From the NCBI GenBank assembly GCA_002914805.1, contig JXTB01000207.1:491325-555324 (forward strand): a stretch of DNA of 64,000 bases. The letters run 5' to 3'. The first letter of the stretch is position 1; each line of letters starts with the position of its first letter. Both the position numbers and the translations under genes were made by a program. This DNA is from Parasponia andersonii (lineage: Eukaryota > Streptophyta > Magnoliopsida > Rosales > Cannabaceae). Below are positions 1 to 13,735 of the stretch, in pieces. The notes under the pieces are model-generated. The model saw only the letters and a program-made list of their open reading frames with translations. It was not told the DNA's origin and made no database searches.

Positions 1-317
1 AAAACAAAAGCCCTCACTCACCCTCAGAGAAGAAAAAGAAAAAGAAGAGAGAAAACTACCTTACTTTGACACAACTGCAATGTGCAGAAAAAGAATCTCA
101 AAACCCCGACCAAACCCTCAAAAAATCCCCACTCACAACACAAAGCCGATCACCACAAATTAGCTCACCCTTAACTTTCCCGCCAGCCCTTGTATCAGCA
201 TGGTCTTTTATATCGACCTCTCAAATCGAGGGATATAATGGCTGGTAAGTCCGTATAAATCAGGTATTTAAGTGTATAATGAACAAATCTCTCAGACAGA
301 TATTGCCTTCCTCTTCG

Positions 318-3300
318 TCACAGCAAACCAGCCAGCATAGCCCCGGGATCTGATAATGATGCTGTGGCTGCACTGGTCGGCTGTGCCACTGGAGGTGCTG
401 GTGGGACCTGTGCAGGCGGTGCACGAGGGGCTGCAGGTATGCTAACTAATTGTTCCTTGATGAACTCCTTCAACCTGCACATCAGAAGTCAGAAAAATCT
501 GCCCATATTGCAAAACAGTAGGTTTATCAGTAAATGAACCGGAGTGTGGTATACTATACATACTCGAATGTCAGTGTAGGGTCTCCTGAGGCAAGCGTCA
601 TACGCAACTGAGTTCTATCGGCCGGATCTGTTTCAATTCTCACCTGAAACAGCAAAGAGGAAAAAGACATCAAAGACGGTAACCTTTCATGAATTCTGTT
701 GAGTTATAAGGTTGTAAATAATTCCAGAAACTAATGACAGTTGAAGGTAGTCGAAGAGACCAAAAATTATTGCCAAATTTTTCATAAGAAAGTATGGGCA
801 GCAACAGAATTCAGAATCTAGCCCAACCCATATCCTGGAAGAAAGATGTGCAGAAGAATAAGCATTTTGCTTTTAATAACTTCTTTATGCTGTAAAAGTA
901 TATGTTTTAACTTTTTTATTTTGCCGCAGCTTAGAATCGGTTCATGAAGACTTTGATATCCTATACCCAAAAATACACACGAGAGAAAGAGAGCCAAATA
1001 GATGCCAAAAAACAAGTTTTGTACAACCCAGTAGCTGACAGCAAAAATAATAATTAAGCCACCATTTTACCCACTCAACACGCTTTATTATTTGACATTA
1101 AGCCATCATGGAAGCACTGAAAACAAACATGCAACCTTACCAAGCAAAGCATGGCCTGCGTACTTTCTGAATAAAACGTGGTGCTTGCAACAATATTATT
1201 TGGATTCGGATCCTAGAAACAAAGAATGAAATGGTGAGCAACTCTATATGATTGATAGTCCTCCAAGAAGTATCAAAAAGGGAAGAGAAGTATAGACTTA
1301 CAAGCCCTGGACAAACCATAAGCCGGAAACTGTTAAATAAATTGGCCATTTCTAGGAGCGATAGTGGTCTTACGCCTCTAACCTGCATAAATAACCCGGA
1401 GATATGATCATACAGCTAAATGCAGTACCTAGACAAATGATTTGAACTTGCTTAGCAAACAAAATATGTTAAAGATTGATGATTGATTAGCATTATGTCC
1501 CTTATCTCAAAGGTAAACAAAAATAAGCATGCCCCACTTCTCACGCATAGGACTAATATAGTTTCCAAAAAATAATTAGAGATACAAAATGGCAATACAA
1601 TGTAAGAATATAACTGGAGGAGACTGAATAAGCATTCCTGTAAATAGAACAAATTCTCAATACATATCAATTGGTCAGCATGCATGAAACATAGCATCCA
1701 TCAATCCACTTATTATGATGGAACCAGCAGAGCATTATTTCATTTAAACTGGTATAGTGGAAGTGTGGAACATAAAAAGGCAGACGCCATTATACACTTA
1801 AAACATACCACTTCTTGGAGCTTCAAAGGTGGTCCTGAAAGTGATCTCCATTGAGGAAAAAACTCTTCCGCGGTCACTGTTATAGGCTGAAGAAATTTAT
1901 TCAGTACAGCTGGAAGGCGAAGCTTGACATTAACCTATAAAAGAAAAGTTATAAGATCACAAATAGCCTGGCTTCTAGGTAGGGGACTAAAGATGCAGAA
2001 ATTAGGAAGTACCACTTTGTTTCCAAACTTATAGGAGAAGTCAAGAACTGCAACATCCCTGCTTGGGCAGAGATTCACAACTTCAAGCGGGCATTGAACC
2101 TATCCAGGACAAAGCGAAATAAATGAAGACAGAGTGACCTATGCATCCATCAAGAGTCAAATTATACATTAAAAAACTTTCTTTACCTGTGCCCTCGGTG
2201 GAATAGTTTCTGGTACTAACGAGAGCTCTATCTTTAAATGGGATGGAGGCAAAATTATAGCCTGAACCGAAGCAAGTGGAGTAGTATTCTTGTTGCCCAA
2301 GAAGAGAACAAGACGGCCATGATGTAGTCGCCACTCTGCCTTTATGCCAATCTAGAATACCGAAACAACATTTTAAAATAAAAATAAAATAAATAAATAA
2401 ATAAATAGAAGCCTTGTTGAAGCCAAAGCATTAAAAAATAACTAACTTAAATTAAGATGAAGAAGAACCTTATCCCCCAAATGTTTGCAAGATTCTTGGG
2501 ATAAATACATGTGGATTATATGAATGTATTTGTAAACATAACCTGAATATACGGATCCTCATATAAAACACCACTGTCCTTCAAGCTCAAAGCATGAAAT
2601 CTTTCCGCAATATTTCCTATAGGCTGCAAAAAATGACAATAGAAATTAGCTTAAATGTCAGAGTAGCATTCTAAATGAAAGCAGCGATCCATTCAATACA
2701 AGTATATAAAGCTACGGATGAATTAAGTCTAACCAATCTTTTTGCATCGATGTGGAGAGACATTAAGCACAATATAAACTATATGCTAAGTCTGAGCATA
2801 CATCATGTAACATAGATATAGGAAACAGTGGGATGCTATTGAGAAAATGAGATGAATTTCCCACTGGGCTACAGTATGTACAACACTTGCAAAGAGAGAG
2901 ACCAAGAGAGATACAAAACATATATGCTAAATCTGTAAAGCAACTAAAAAAAATCACAGAAGTCAAAAAATAGCTCAGCAACACAATTAAAACACTAGTC
3001 CTATGACTATTAACACCATTATTCATTGCATAGAATACGTCCACCACATCTTTGAAAGCAAAAAAGTGTATGTTACTGGTTAAATACAATAACCATATAC
3101 CTCTACAGAATTCTGCGGTTCACCAACAGGCACTATGGCAGCGGCTTCCACTGCATTTTCACCTTCCAACCCAGACACTACATTTTGCTCAGGTTGGACA
3201 GGATCCGATGGAGGGCCTTCAATAGCCAGAGGACCCAAGAGATCACCAAGGAGATCGGCTGAAGGTGCTTCACGATCAACTTTACTCAAGACCCCATTTG

Positions 3301-4954
3301 TCTGGAATAATCCTTCATCAGCTGAACTGGCATCCTGTCATGAACTCAATCCATAAGTTATAATTTTATTATGAATAGTATTTTGTATTATATTCTGAAT
3401 TTTAAAGACACAATGTGTTTACAGCACTTCATTTCAAATTCTATAAGCGAGAGAATGAAGCTGAAACTATGCATACGAAACATACAACCATAAAACTTGG
3501 AGAAAAATAATAAAATAAAAGGGACAAGGAAAAAACTTACCACATTATTGCTGACACTGGGCACTTTTACAAGAGTAAGCTGGCCGCTGAATGGAGTCCC
3601 ATTAGCAGGACGCTGGTCAGTTACAACTAAAGCATTTGACACTTGCTGCTGGGCTCGCACCTTGAGAGCACTTTGTTCAGCGGTATCAACTTCAGTATCT
3701 TCAGCCTTCTTTATCAAAGATGACTAAATTTGGAAAAAGAAAACACATTTAGTCAAAATATCTCTGAGAAAACCTTAACAAATACATACATTGAATTGTA
3801 AGACACTAAAAGAGCCACAATCAGTTTCTGAACAAATACCAAAAGCAAATTTTGAAAAAAAATACCTGTCGCTCAGGGAACTTGGGCATTTCAGCCAATA
3901 TATCCATGAGAGCTGCACCTTTCCGACTTAAGGCAAAATACTCAGCAGCTCTTTGTTGTATTTCAACATCAATGCAGCTCTCGTATCTAAGAGAAATCAA
4001 AGGGTGTCAAACAAAGCCCCCTTTACCTAATCCAGAAAAGAAAAAGAAATTCAAAGGTAAATCTTACTTGCTGAATATTGCCCAAATCTGATTCTGTAGT
4101 TCCGGATCTGGGGGTTGAGTATGCATCAAGATCTTAGCATATGTTGAGAGAAGAATCGATATTGTAGAAGTTCTGCAAATAAATTATGTCCCATAAGATA
4201 CTCTAGAAAAAAGACTTTGATAACTAAAAAGACAAAGGGAAAAAGACTAAGCATCCTTACGATACAGTAGGAAGCTTCTCATGTATAATGCTAAACAATT
4301 CCTTTGGACTACACCCAGGCCGTCTGGACAAAAGGTGGCCAAACTCTCCAAGGAGGTATGCACTTACCTATTACATGTATATCAATGCCTCGTTAAACTT
4401 GAAGAAAAAATATAAGTTAAATTATGTTCTCTAGAAAATCATGATAATTACATACGAGCAAATACTTCAAGATTGTTAATCACTGATGAGAATGAATTAA
4501 TATATTCCCTGTAGTTTTGTGTGCAAGCATGCATGTAATGGTAAACATTCCACTATTTAGACAACAGTGTAAACCTCTACCCCTCTCAGTACAGCCTGTG
4601 CAAAACAGTCATTGCTCCTATACTAGAGCATTACATAAGCCAAGAATTATAACCATAAGCATCTCTTTTAGAAGATATTCGATAGCAATGAAACAACTCC
4701 AGATAATATGTTCTAAAAACTGGTTTCTTCGTACTAAATATACACTCAATTGATGGTAATTAAATATAATGAGTAATAAAGTAAGTGTTCTTGACAATAA
4801 TAGCATATAGCAGATGTGCTGAACATAATGGAGACAAATACATTAAAGATACACTTTAATTAGTCTTTAAGATCTGTGTTCCCCACAATAGATTGATAGG
4901 AAACCAAATTTAAAAGAAAGAATCTGGTACATATACTCCAACTACGGACATATG

Positions 4955-4985
<31 letters not shown>

Positions 4986-5063
4986 TAAATTTTTTTTTTA
5001 ATATACCCTAATATTTAATTAATTTTGTTCTTAATATACCATATACAGAAACATAAAAGTTTG

Positions 5064-5096
<33 letters not shown>

Positions 5097-8000
5097 CAAC
5101 ACACATATTGAACATCCTCAAAAATTTTGTTCTTAATATACCATATACAGAAACATAAAAGTTTGCACCCTCTCTCTCTCTCAGAGGATACAAATACTCC
5201 AACTATGGACAAAGGACTATTGAATGTCCTCATTAATTTTGTTCTTAATACTCTCTGTCTCACACACACACACACCTAAATGCATAATGTGAATATTTTC
5301 TTCTGAATTGATCAAGGTAAATGACAACAGCATATACAAACCTTAACCATTGTCTCATGTATTGCTGGCTTGTCAAGATACTCCCTGGCTTTTACTGCAG
5401 CATATGACTGATCAAACGAACTGAGTCAATAACGCAGAGATTAACACATATTTTATCAAATGCGGGAAAGGACTAAACACCTGTAGGTCTTCATTGTTTG
5501 TAACAAATTGCACAACCCGAAACCAGATATCATCACTCACAAAATCTCCAGCCTTGTCAATCAATTGAAGAATCACATCAACGTACCTGTGTAATATATA
5601 AATGGAACAAAGTCAAAATACAAAATCTTGAGAATATATGTCAAAGCTTTCCATATTGACAACAAGTTTTGCAAGGAAATCATGCTCACCATGAAAGATC
5701 AGGGGCAAACTTTTCCGCAAGAATGGCAGCTTTAAGAGACAATTCCTCACGCATTGCAAATTCTGCAGTACTAAGATACTACATACAGATGCAAGTCATT
5801 GGGATATTATCTTAGTACACACTACCATCGAATGCAAACACAAAAAGACAATCATAATGAGCCTGTCTACCGAAAAGCTATAAATAATATCAGTCTAACA
5901 ACAGTGTACCTGCAATAATTCTTCCACTATGTCCTTTGCATTTGACACATCACACATACCATAAAGCAAGTCCAAGGCTCGCCTACGAATACTGAGGATA
6001 GAACTTGATATCAGTATTTAATTGGCATATAAACATGTTTCTTACATGCATGTGAGCAAAAAAAATAGAAGTCGCTAGGAACTGCAATGTCCTTAAGCTG
6101 ACAAATTTGCCTTTTCAAGTAAGAAGACAGACAATATACTCTTTCTTAGCTAACTTTCATGAATAGATTGTTTTATGCATTTATGCACATTTAAGTTACT
6201 TTACAATAACGTATATCGCTAATATGATGCTCAAGATTCTTTCTTTCCATTATAAAGTAAAAACTAGTACAAATCACATAATAATTGCTGCTGCATGTTA
6301 CATGCCCATCTAAATTTATTTTATCAAAATAACAAGATGAATAGAAAAGGAAATGAAAAAAATTATTTTAAAATTAATTTTTTTAAAAAAAAAAACACAC
6401 ACACACATATTTCTACAGTGACCTGAGGTACCCAGTAAATTAATTTGTGTCAAACATTAACTAACCACAGCAGTAGTCATTGCCACTTGGATTAATAATC
6501 TCTGATCACTCGAACTGTCAGAACTCAGAACAGTTGCACAACATATAGTACCAAGGGCATACACCTAAGATATAGGGATATTTTCAATTACTAAAGGTTG
6601 GTACTAACTTAATATAACAGAGGACCATTTAGGCCATGTTTGGTAGGAGGGCAAGTTTCCTCAAATTCTTTGACATAGCATTAGCACCTAAAAGAGAGAA
6701 ATGACTTTTGGTATAACAAGGACGATGATAGTTTTTTTCCCTTTCCTTTCATGTAAGGAGGAAAAGAGGAGGATTATATATAATTTTTGACTGACAGCAA
6801 TTCCCATGGTTTTGGAATTCCGAGAGTACAATTCGGATTCTCACTCCTTTTTTTATTTGGCTCTCTAGCCCAAACCGTCCAATATTGGACAGACTGCTTG
6901 TGGTGGGACCACAAGGATTTTCAATCCCAACATCGTCCACTCCCTTAGATTTACTGCCCCACCAAAGTATACATCATATTTCACTCTTTAGAATCTAGAG
7001 GATCTTCAACCCATCCTAGCAAACAGACTTAAGGAAAAATATCAAATAAATTGGTAATATTAATGGAGCAGGTCAATGAAATAACCTGATGTCAGGATCC
7101 TTCAATGAGGTGATAATCTGAGCCTGATGTCTTTTAATAATTTCTTGCACATCCGTCACCATCAGCATACGTGTCATATTCTCCTACATGAGATCATTGA
7201 GAATCAAATCATTAAGCCACCAAGCAACACAGTAGCAGCCACTTGTATGTTCAAAGTCTTGATGTTATAACTTTCTGGTCCCATACATCAAATATGAGAC
7301 TGCCTAGACAACAAAAAGTAAGGAAACGAAAAAGAATAAAAACCACAGCATTTCAAACAACTTACCAACCCAAGATATCGAATATTTGGTTCTCGCACAG
7401 CTATAAACTTTCCAAGAAGAGCAACACACTGAGACATCATCTCTTTTTCAGCATCTAGATGCATAACCTGAAATAAGAGAATAACCACAAAAGATGAGGC
7501 ACCTGCTAGCCATACTGAATTTGCAAAAAAGACATAAAAAAACAAATGAAACGAACACTTGGAGGCTTCCCTGCATGCCTATTTAACAAAAGTGATAACT
7601 TGTAGACAGAAGCTCTGCTTGTTTGTAAACTTGAGTTCTTTCTATTAAGAAACGCTTTTTCCCGCATGGAAAATGCATGTGATCAAGAGAGACAAAGAAC
7701 ACAACTTTACAGAGGACAATACATATAACATTATTTGGTTAAGACTACAAGAAAGCACCATTCACGTGTTTATGCATGTGTCTACACAAATATTATACGT
7801 CATCACATCTATCTGAAGTACATGCACACGTGTCGTACACATAGGTACATCAGTATGTATGTTTCTACGTAAAAGTTAAATGTTTGAAGTCCATGCATGC
7901 ATGTATTAATGTATACATAGATACGTTGGTGCATTATAAAGAAGATAATGCATCTTCACTTAACTTCACGTAAAACTCTCATAACAGTTCAATTTCAAGA

Positions 8001-10638
8001 GAAAACGATGTAAAATATTTGGAGTTTAAGTTTCAGCATAATTTGGGAAGATCCGAGCTCAGTGCATGTAAATATAAGGAAAAAGTACATGTCTATAACA
8101 AAAAATGAAAATTTGATAATCCTTTATTACAATTGTTGAAACCAAATAAAACAAATACTACAAAAAAGGCAAAGAAGAGAAAACTGGGTTTGGAAACTTA
8201 CAAGAGCAAGGGCTTCAAAGAGAACAGCATGCGATGCATTATTCTTGTTTACATTTTTCACAACATCAGTCCCCATCAATATCCGTTGTAAAACCTGAAA
8301 ACAAAAATAGTAAATTTCTAAGTTCAACTAGACTCCAGAAACGACTAACCAAAAAGACGAAATCTTTGATGAAGAACCCTAGAGTAACAAGAATGACAAG
8401 TTCCTCAAGAAACAAACCTCAAACAATGATCTTCTGGTGTTTGGATCTTCAATGGTAGGAAAATACTGAAGAGCCCTCATTGTCTTAACCTGTGATTAAG
8501 GTTATATAGATGAGCATTATAGTCACCTTATCATTAACTCATTTTTAAGTTCTGGTGGATCAGCAGGATACTTATTTCTAACATTTACGCTATACATCTA
8601 TTTCTCCAAGTCGACCAAAATTCGCAGATTACTCCTATGCTACACAGCCAATCGGAACTTCAGGGCTCTAAGGGTGAAAAAAAGTTACAGGTTTTTTAAT
8701 CCAGTGTCAAAATGTGCAAAGATCATCAAATTGCCGCAGAGGGGGGAAAAAAATTACGAACCTGAAGCCAGGGAGATGGGATACCATAGTAGGTGTACTC
8801 TTGTGGAACATCCTGGTTTCTAGCAAGCCGCTCAAGTATTTTAACACATTTTGGAAGGCTACTCCAGTATGCTTCATGGTTATTCGACACAAGGGCAACA
8901 AGAAGGCTCATAGAGGATGTCAACACACCAATATCACGCTCATCCAAAAGTTGGGCCATACGGTCCGCCCTAAAATACAATAAAAAAGGACCGCAAAAAA
9001 ATTTAGAAAGGAAAAAACACAAGAACTTATGTTGGAAATTTTCCTGTCAAGAAAGTAATTTAAAAAATCATACCATCCATCTACATTGACTACATCAGGA
9101 TTTTTCCTGTACAAACGCAGCAGACACAATGCAGCTTTCTTTCTTACAAGTGGTCTACAGCTGCTAGATATCTAAATCAAAAGGCATAGTCAATACTAGT
9201 AATTTTGTTCTAAAATTCGTCTAAAATTATAGATAATTTTGTCTCTTACAAGTAACTTTTGCACATCTGGGGCCAATGACTCGGCAAATTCTCTTCCACC
9301 AATATTCCCAACCTGTAGAGATGGTAAACATGGTCAAACCTTCAAGTGAATATAGAGAAATGACACAATATGAAGAAAGTGGTACCGGGAAAAAGTGGCA
9401 AAATGTAAACAAAATTGGTCATCTAAATGAAAGGTTCAAGAATCAAGACAGATGTCATTCCAGAATGAGAGCAGATAATAAAAATAAGCACAAAAAAAAT
9501 GCGCCAAAATGCAGGATAGATTGTCAGTGCACAATATCATAAGGCAAAAAAGATTATGAGCATTTAAAGTTTATTATCCAAGATATGGAGAGAGAGAGAG
9601 AGAGAGAGAGATTTTGGCAGACAAACAGATTAAAATTTCTCTTTAACGCGATCATAACCTTTTTAAAAGACGAGTAAACAACGAGAAAGTTCTAAAAACT
9701 TGAACAGATTTCCCATTGACATACCATTGTCAATGCCAGACACTGGAAAGTTTCATTGCGTCCAATAATATCATTGCGCACGGCATTTATGGCTAACCTC
9801 AGAAAGTCGTGGTTCTCATTTAGTAAACATGATGTCACGATGTACCCAACCTGCAGCCAGTACAGCACAGTTGGAAGTCAGTAACTCAAGAGTCAACTGT
9901 ATTTGGGCATAAGGGAAAAATGTAACATTCAAAACGCATACTTAAATGTTGACTTAACTTGAATACAAAAATGTCAATCTATGTCTACCACTGATCATCA
10001 ACTATAAGAGTAGTAAAGGCACCATTAGAGACTCGAAAAAAAGCACAAATATAAAACTTCTAGGGCATCTATGAATCCACAAAATAATTGTTAATAGCAT
10101 ATAGTAATATATCCCAACCCTGGCTTAACTAAGAAAAACACTACCATCCATTCATCAACATAATCTCTCTAAGAATTTTTTTGTGCCGCATGAAACATCA
10201 TAAGCAATACTCCAAACCTTGCTTTCAGCTATTTTACCAGAGCCAACTAATACCTAGCATAAATCCCTGATCCTATGAACAACTAAAAGGAAATAGAAAT
10301 TGGAATAAATTGACAATGAAACGTGAAAAAACATATCTACCTGCTTTTCTGGATACTTCGGTGCAGATATTAGAGAAACAGCTTCCATGTGACCAAAATC
10401 CACATCATAACCCAACATGTGAATGTAAAGCATTTTCCAGACATACTTCTTCTTCTCATAAGGTGACAAGCCCTGCAACAACCAAAAAAAAAAAAAAATA
10501 CTTCAAACCAATTGCCAACTCTTTCCTAACAGGATATGTGTATTTTTTCAGTATTAAGCACAAGGTATTTTTTCAGTATTAAGCACAAGGTATCTCTAAG
10601 AAGCCGACTCTCTCTGTGTTAACAATTAAAAATAAAAT

Positions 10639-10693
<55 letters not shown>

Positions 10694-12550
10694 AACATAA
10701 TTAATTAATTATTAGGTTAAAAAGCAAGAAAGATGAGAATTCACTATAAACTGAATTGCAAGCAAACAGACCAGACAAAAATAATGCAAATAAGAATTAG
10801 ACATAAATCACTACTATGAATACATGGTCTTAATCTGCCTAGGGAATGAATAAATAGAAAGTGACACAAGTTAATTGGATAAATGGGAAAACAACATAAT
10901 TGCATAAAAGATCATATGAGTTAAACAACTACATTCATTTGACAACTAGGGGAAAATAAATTTGGGTTCAAAATTATTACAAAATAAACAAGCAGTTCCA
11001 ATACAGGCCTTGCGCAATTTCAATTAGACTCTAAAAGATAACATAAAAGGCCAAAAAAGAACAAGCAAACAAAACAACGTATCCAACATACTTGGGGTGG
11101 ATAATGAGGTCTCAACCTAGCAGATGATTACAAGGCCCCATCATAGGACAATATTAGTTTCCAAGAAATTTTGCAGTCTGACTTGATTATATATGTTTCA
11201 AAAACGGGATGGAAGTAAATGGTTGGTAACTTAATTCCTCAAGAAGCAATTGCACAAATAAATTAGAAAAGTGGTTGGAAAAGTGGGTTTGGATCTGATA
11301 CTCTGATAGAATAGAATCTGGACTCGGGAAATTACCTTATTGTTATGTCATCTAAAACGCCACCCCTGCAACCTTAATAAAAAATAGACACAACCTAAGC
11401 TACACTAGGATTTCTGACAAAAAAAAGCTTATGCGAAATTCTAAGCAAGGGAAAATCAGGAAAACACGTGCAAACCAAACTCTCCAAGAATTATCCTGAT
11501 TTATTTATGCTTAGTGCAATAGGTAATCGAATATAAGGGCATCCTATTCCTAGAATGGGTGAAAAATAATCTCCATTATTAATCACTAAATTGCTGATCT
11601 ATATTAACTATCAGACACAAGAAACAGTTATTAGAAATATCAATTTAAAACCTGTAAAGTTTCTACCATGCAAATTTCAACCTTGAAAAAAATATCACAG
11701 GTGGATGGATCTAGCAAGACTGCAAGAAAGATGAGGAACACAGATACAGACTTATTTTAGGTAACGAACGCTCCATTAATAACGCTAAGCTTGGGTCCAG
11801 TCCAATGCCTTGTATTCTTCAAACTTCTAATGACAGAAGCAATTCCTAAATCTCATATGCTTTTTAAAAGGAGTATTCAGTCAATCTTGCAGACCATCAG
11901 ATGACGTAAAATTTCCCATTAGTTTAGTAAAGCTAAGTGTCTTCAATATCCTCATAAAGAAAAGTACCCACCAATTGAAGCAGAAAACTAGAGACTGTTG
12001 TCTAAACTGAGCTTGCATTTGTCAATTATATACTTAAAACTAAAGAAGCTCCTTCCAACTGAGCAAAAAAGCTAAAGTAGTAGTGTTTTACTACCAATGA
12101 TCCATACAGCATTGCGTTCTTATTGTCTACCCAGACTGAAAGTAGTCCAAAACATAGAAAATTTTGAAATTAGCCTGAATTTCCTAGGGCACAGCAATCG
12201 GATTCCATGAAACTCTGCGCTCAATTGGGTACCCAACAAGACAGTCACTTTAACTAAGTAGAGCATTTATGCATTCACATCTCCCCAACACAAAATTGAA
12301 AAACGAAATTTCCATCCAAGACTGAGGTTAACCCAATAACCTCAATCCCAATTCAAACTTGGATCAAAATAAAAAGAAATCGTAAACCTAAAACACTAGC
12401 TCGTAGGGCTAACCTAACCTTTTCGTTCTTGAAGCGCGTACGGACATTGCCAAGCTCCTTATCGACCCTTAGCCTCTCCTGCTCTTTGTTCTGGCAATTT
12501 CGAATGTCGCTGATGAAGACAGAGAGGCCTCGCATACCGGACAAAGCCAT
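318..12550 (-). CDS. AP2A1: AP-2 complex subunit alpha (alpha-adaptin), 27 exons, complete
   Basis: Large subunit of the AP-2 adaptor, which binds PtdIns(4,5)P2, cargo and clathrin at the plasma membrane during endocytosis. I mapped 27 exons with GT..AG borders (5' to 3' on the minus strand): 12550-12419, 10472-10341, 9850-9725, 9312-9250, 9171-9074, 8969-8762, 8489-8418, 8294-8202, 7467-7366, 7183-7086, 5991-5910, 5778-5690, 5586-5481, 5407-5342, 4367-4261, 4172-4068, 3986-3866, 3723-3541, 3334-3101, 2623-2543, 2351-2187, 2099-2013, 1934-1809, 1382-1302, 1212-1141, 643-564, 474-318. They sum to 3066 nt, in frame throughout: 1021 residues, close to the roughly 1010 usual in plants. Residues 1-600 are the helical adaptin trunk, with the phosphoinositide-binding [10 protein letters not shown] and [12 protein letters not shown] near the start. 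Residues 601-739 are the hinge. Residues 740-1021 are the appendage, ending [10 protein letters not shown]. The start [12 protein letters not shown] is the first ATG of the conserved N-terminus. Arabidopsis has two near-identical paralogues, so the paralogue number in the symbol is not decided here. Confidence 0.97.
4955..5275. repeat. CT/CA microsatellite cluster with a duplicated unit, intron 14 of alpha-adaptin
   Basis: CT and CA tracts occur at 4955-4985, 5067-5094, 5169-5182 and 5250-5275. Between them, a segment of about 46 bp (5021-5067, starting AATTTTGTTCTTAATATACC) is repeated almost exactly at about 5122-5168, and a shorter third piece lies at about 5232. The array is wholly intronic. 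The ORFs called across it on the minus strand are simple-repeat artefacts. Confidence 0.85.
6632..7028. mobile_element. MITE-like element in intron 10 of alpha-adaptin
   Basis: The left end reads GGCCATGTTTGGTAGGAGGG. The reverse complement of the right end reads GTCTGTTTGCTAGGATGGGT. These are imperfect terminal inverted repeats of the GGCC.TGTTTGG type common in plant non-autonomous DNA transposons. The interior has no transposase. It lies between exon 10 (ends 7086) and exon 11 (starts 5991), away from the splice sites. Exact ends and target duplication were not resolved. Confidence 0.55.
9587..9612. repeat. GA microsatellite in intron 3 of alpha-adaptin
   Basis: A run of about 13 GA dinucleotides lies between exon 3 (9725-9850) and exon 4 (9250-9312). 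Confidence 0.85.
10642..10688. repeat. CA microsatellite in intron 1 of alpha-adaptin
   Basis: About 23 uninterrupted CA units lie in the long first intron (10473-12418). The rest of that 1.9-kb intron is AT-rich and shows no coding potential or other element I could identify. Confidence 0.9.
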
Positions 12551-12905
12551 CTCCGGTCAGATCCAGTTACAGGCCCGAGACCAACGACGGTGATTCTTCC
12601 TCTCTCGAATTCTAGATCCTCGATCTGAGACGGCTCAACGAGAAAGAAAGCTGAGGTAATCTAAGCCAAAATCAGCTTCAATTTCTTGAACCCACCACGA
12701 AACAGACGAGAATTTGAACTACGTACCCCAGAGAGAGAGAGAGAGAGAGAGAGAGAGTCCTTTTGATCTAGAGAGAGGAATGGTTTGATTCTAGAGAGAG
12801 AGAGAGAGAGAGAGAGGAAGAAGGTGGACTGAGAGAGAAGAATTTTCAGAAAAAGAAAAATAAATAAATAAAAATTAAATAGAAATGAAATGAATACAAA
12901 GCCAT
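12551..12905 (-). promoter_or_regulatory. 5' leader and proximal promoter of the alpha-adaptin gene
   Basis: This stretch lies directly upstream of the alpha-adaptin ATG. It holds two GA microsatellites (about 12730-12757 and 12793-12816), which read as CT-rich tracts on the coding strand. CT-rich tracts are common in plant 5' leaders and core promoters. No clear TATA box is visible, as is usual for housekeeping genes. The transcription start cannot be placed from sequence alone. Confidence 0.5.
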
Positions 12906-13439
12906 CGTCCACTAGGCAAAGGCAGGAGGAGAGACGACTTTTATTTACCCTCTTTGCCCTTCATTTTTTTTTTTTTTCATCATTTCCATTTTTCCACCTA
13001 ATACTTCTTTAAATATTCCATATTTTATTTTTTTTCATAGTTTTTCCTTCCCAAAAAAAAAAAATTCAGGTCTGCATAGACTTCTGTCACACAATATAAC
13101 ATATTAATATGCAAATGTAATGAGAATTTAGGTTTCTTTTTTTTTAATACTATTATTCCTCCTGATGATATGTTATGGTCATTGGCAAATTCGTCTTTGA
13201 ATTTTTCGTTCGTTTACAATTTAGTCCTTCAAGAAATATGTTGACAATTTACTCCTTGAATTGATAATCTTGGGCAATTGACTCTAGATAGGCAACATAA
13301 CAAACGTTTTGTGGGATTATCAATTTCGACCCTTTTTAAATACATGTGATGTAAAAAGAGACAACTTATAAATCATTTATAAAAGTATGACTTTTATTAC
13401 TATGTCATTTAATGAATATTTCGGAGTTTCAAAATTATC
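12906..13439. other. AT-rich intergenic DNA
   Basis: Poly-T and poly-A runs and low-complexity DNA upstream of the adaptin promoter. Around 13190-13310 there are phrases such as AATTTAGTCCTTCAAGAAAT, resembling terminal regions of plant Mutator-like MITEs, but no matching inverted end was found. No gene seen. Confidence 0.5.
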
Positions 13440-13735
13440 CCTAACTCGACCTTAGTCAAAAAATTTCGACCAAGTCGAAAAAATTAAAAGTGACAGAGAC
13501 GGTGCCGGGAAGACGGCCGGCTATATTTTCGACTATGGTCGAAAGTCAGTCGAACGTCGGTCGAAAATTTCATCTGGTGGCTTCGACTCCAGTCGAACAT
13601 TTTCGACTATGATCGAAATTTTCTAGCCACCAATTGAAAAACAATCGAAACAATCGGCAAAAGCGGCCGGGCAAGTTCGACCACGGTCGAAAATTTTCGA
13701 TCTTAGTCGAGTGGAGGTGCCGCCACCGAGGTCGG
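13440..13735. mobile_element. TCGA-rich foldback repeat
   Basis: An island of higher GC in AT-rich surroundings, dominated by TCGAC/GTCGAAA motifs in both orientations. The left edge (ACTCGACCTTAGTC near 13441) is an imperfect inverted copy of the right edge (GATCTTAGTCGAGT near 13699). An internal hairpin runs from GTGGCTTCGAC to TCTAGCCAC (about 13577-13632). No transposase is present. It is likely a non-autonomous foldback element. The family is not recognised. Confidence 0.5.

Noticed and set aside
3080-3727. Plus-strand ORFs opposite the adaptin hinge exons
   Set aside because: They are antisense shadows of exons 18 and 19, which are in frame with the rest of the adaptin.
5008-5275. Two overlapping minus ORFs with RERERERE stretches
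   Set aside because: They arise from CT microsatellites inside an intron.
12661-12912. Minus ORF with LSLSLSLS runs upstream of adaptin
   Set aside because: GA/CT microsatellite of the leader, with no conserved sequence.
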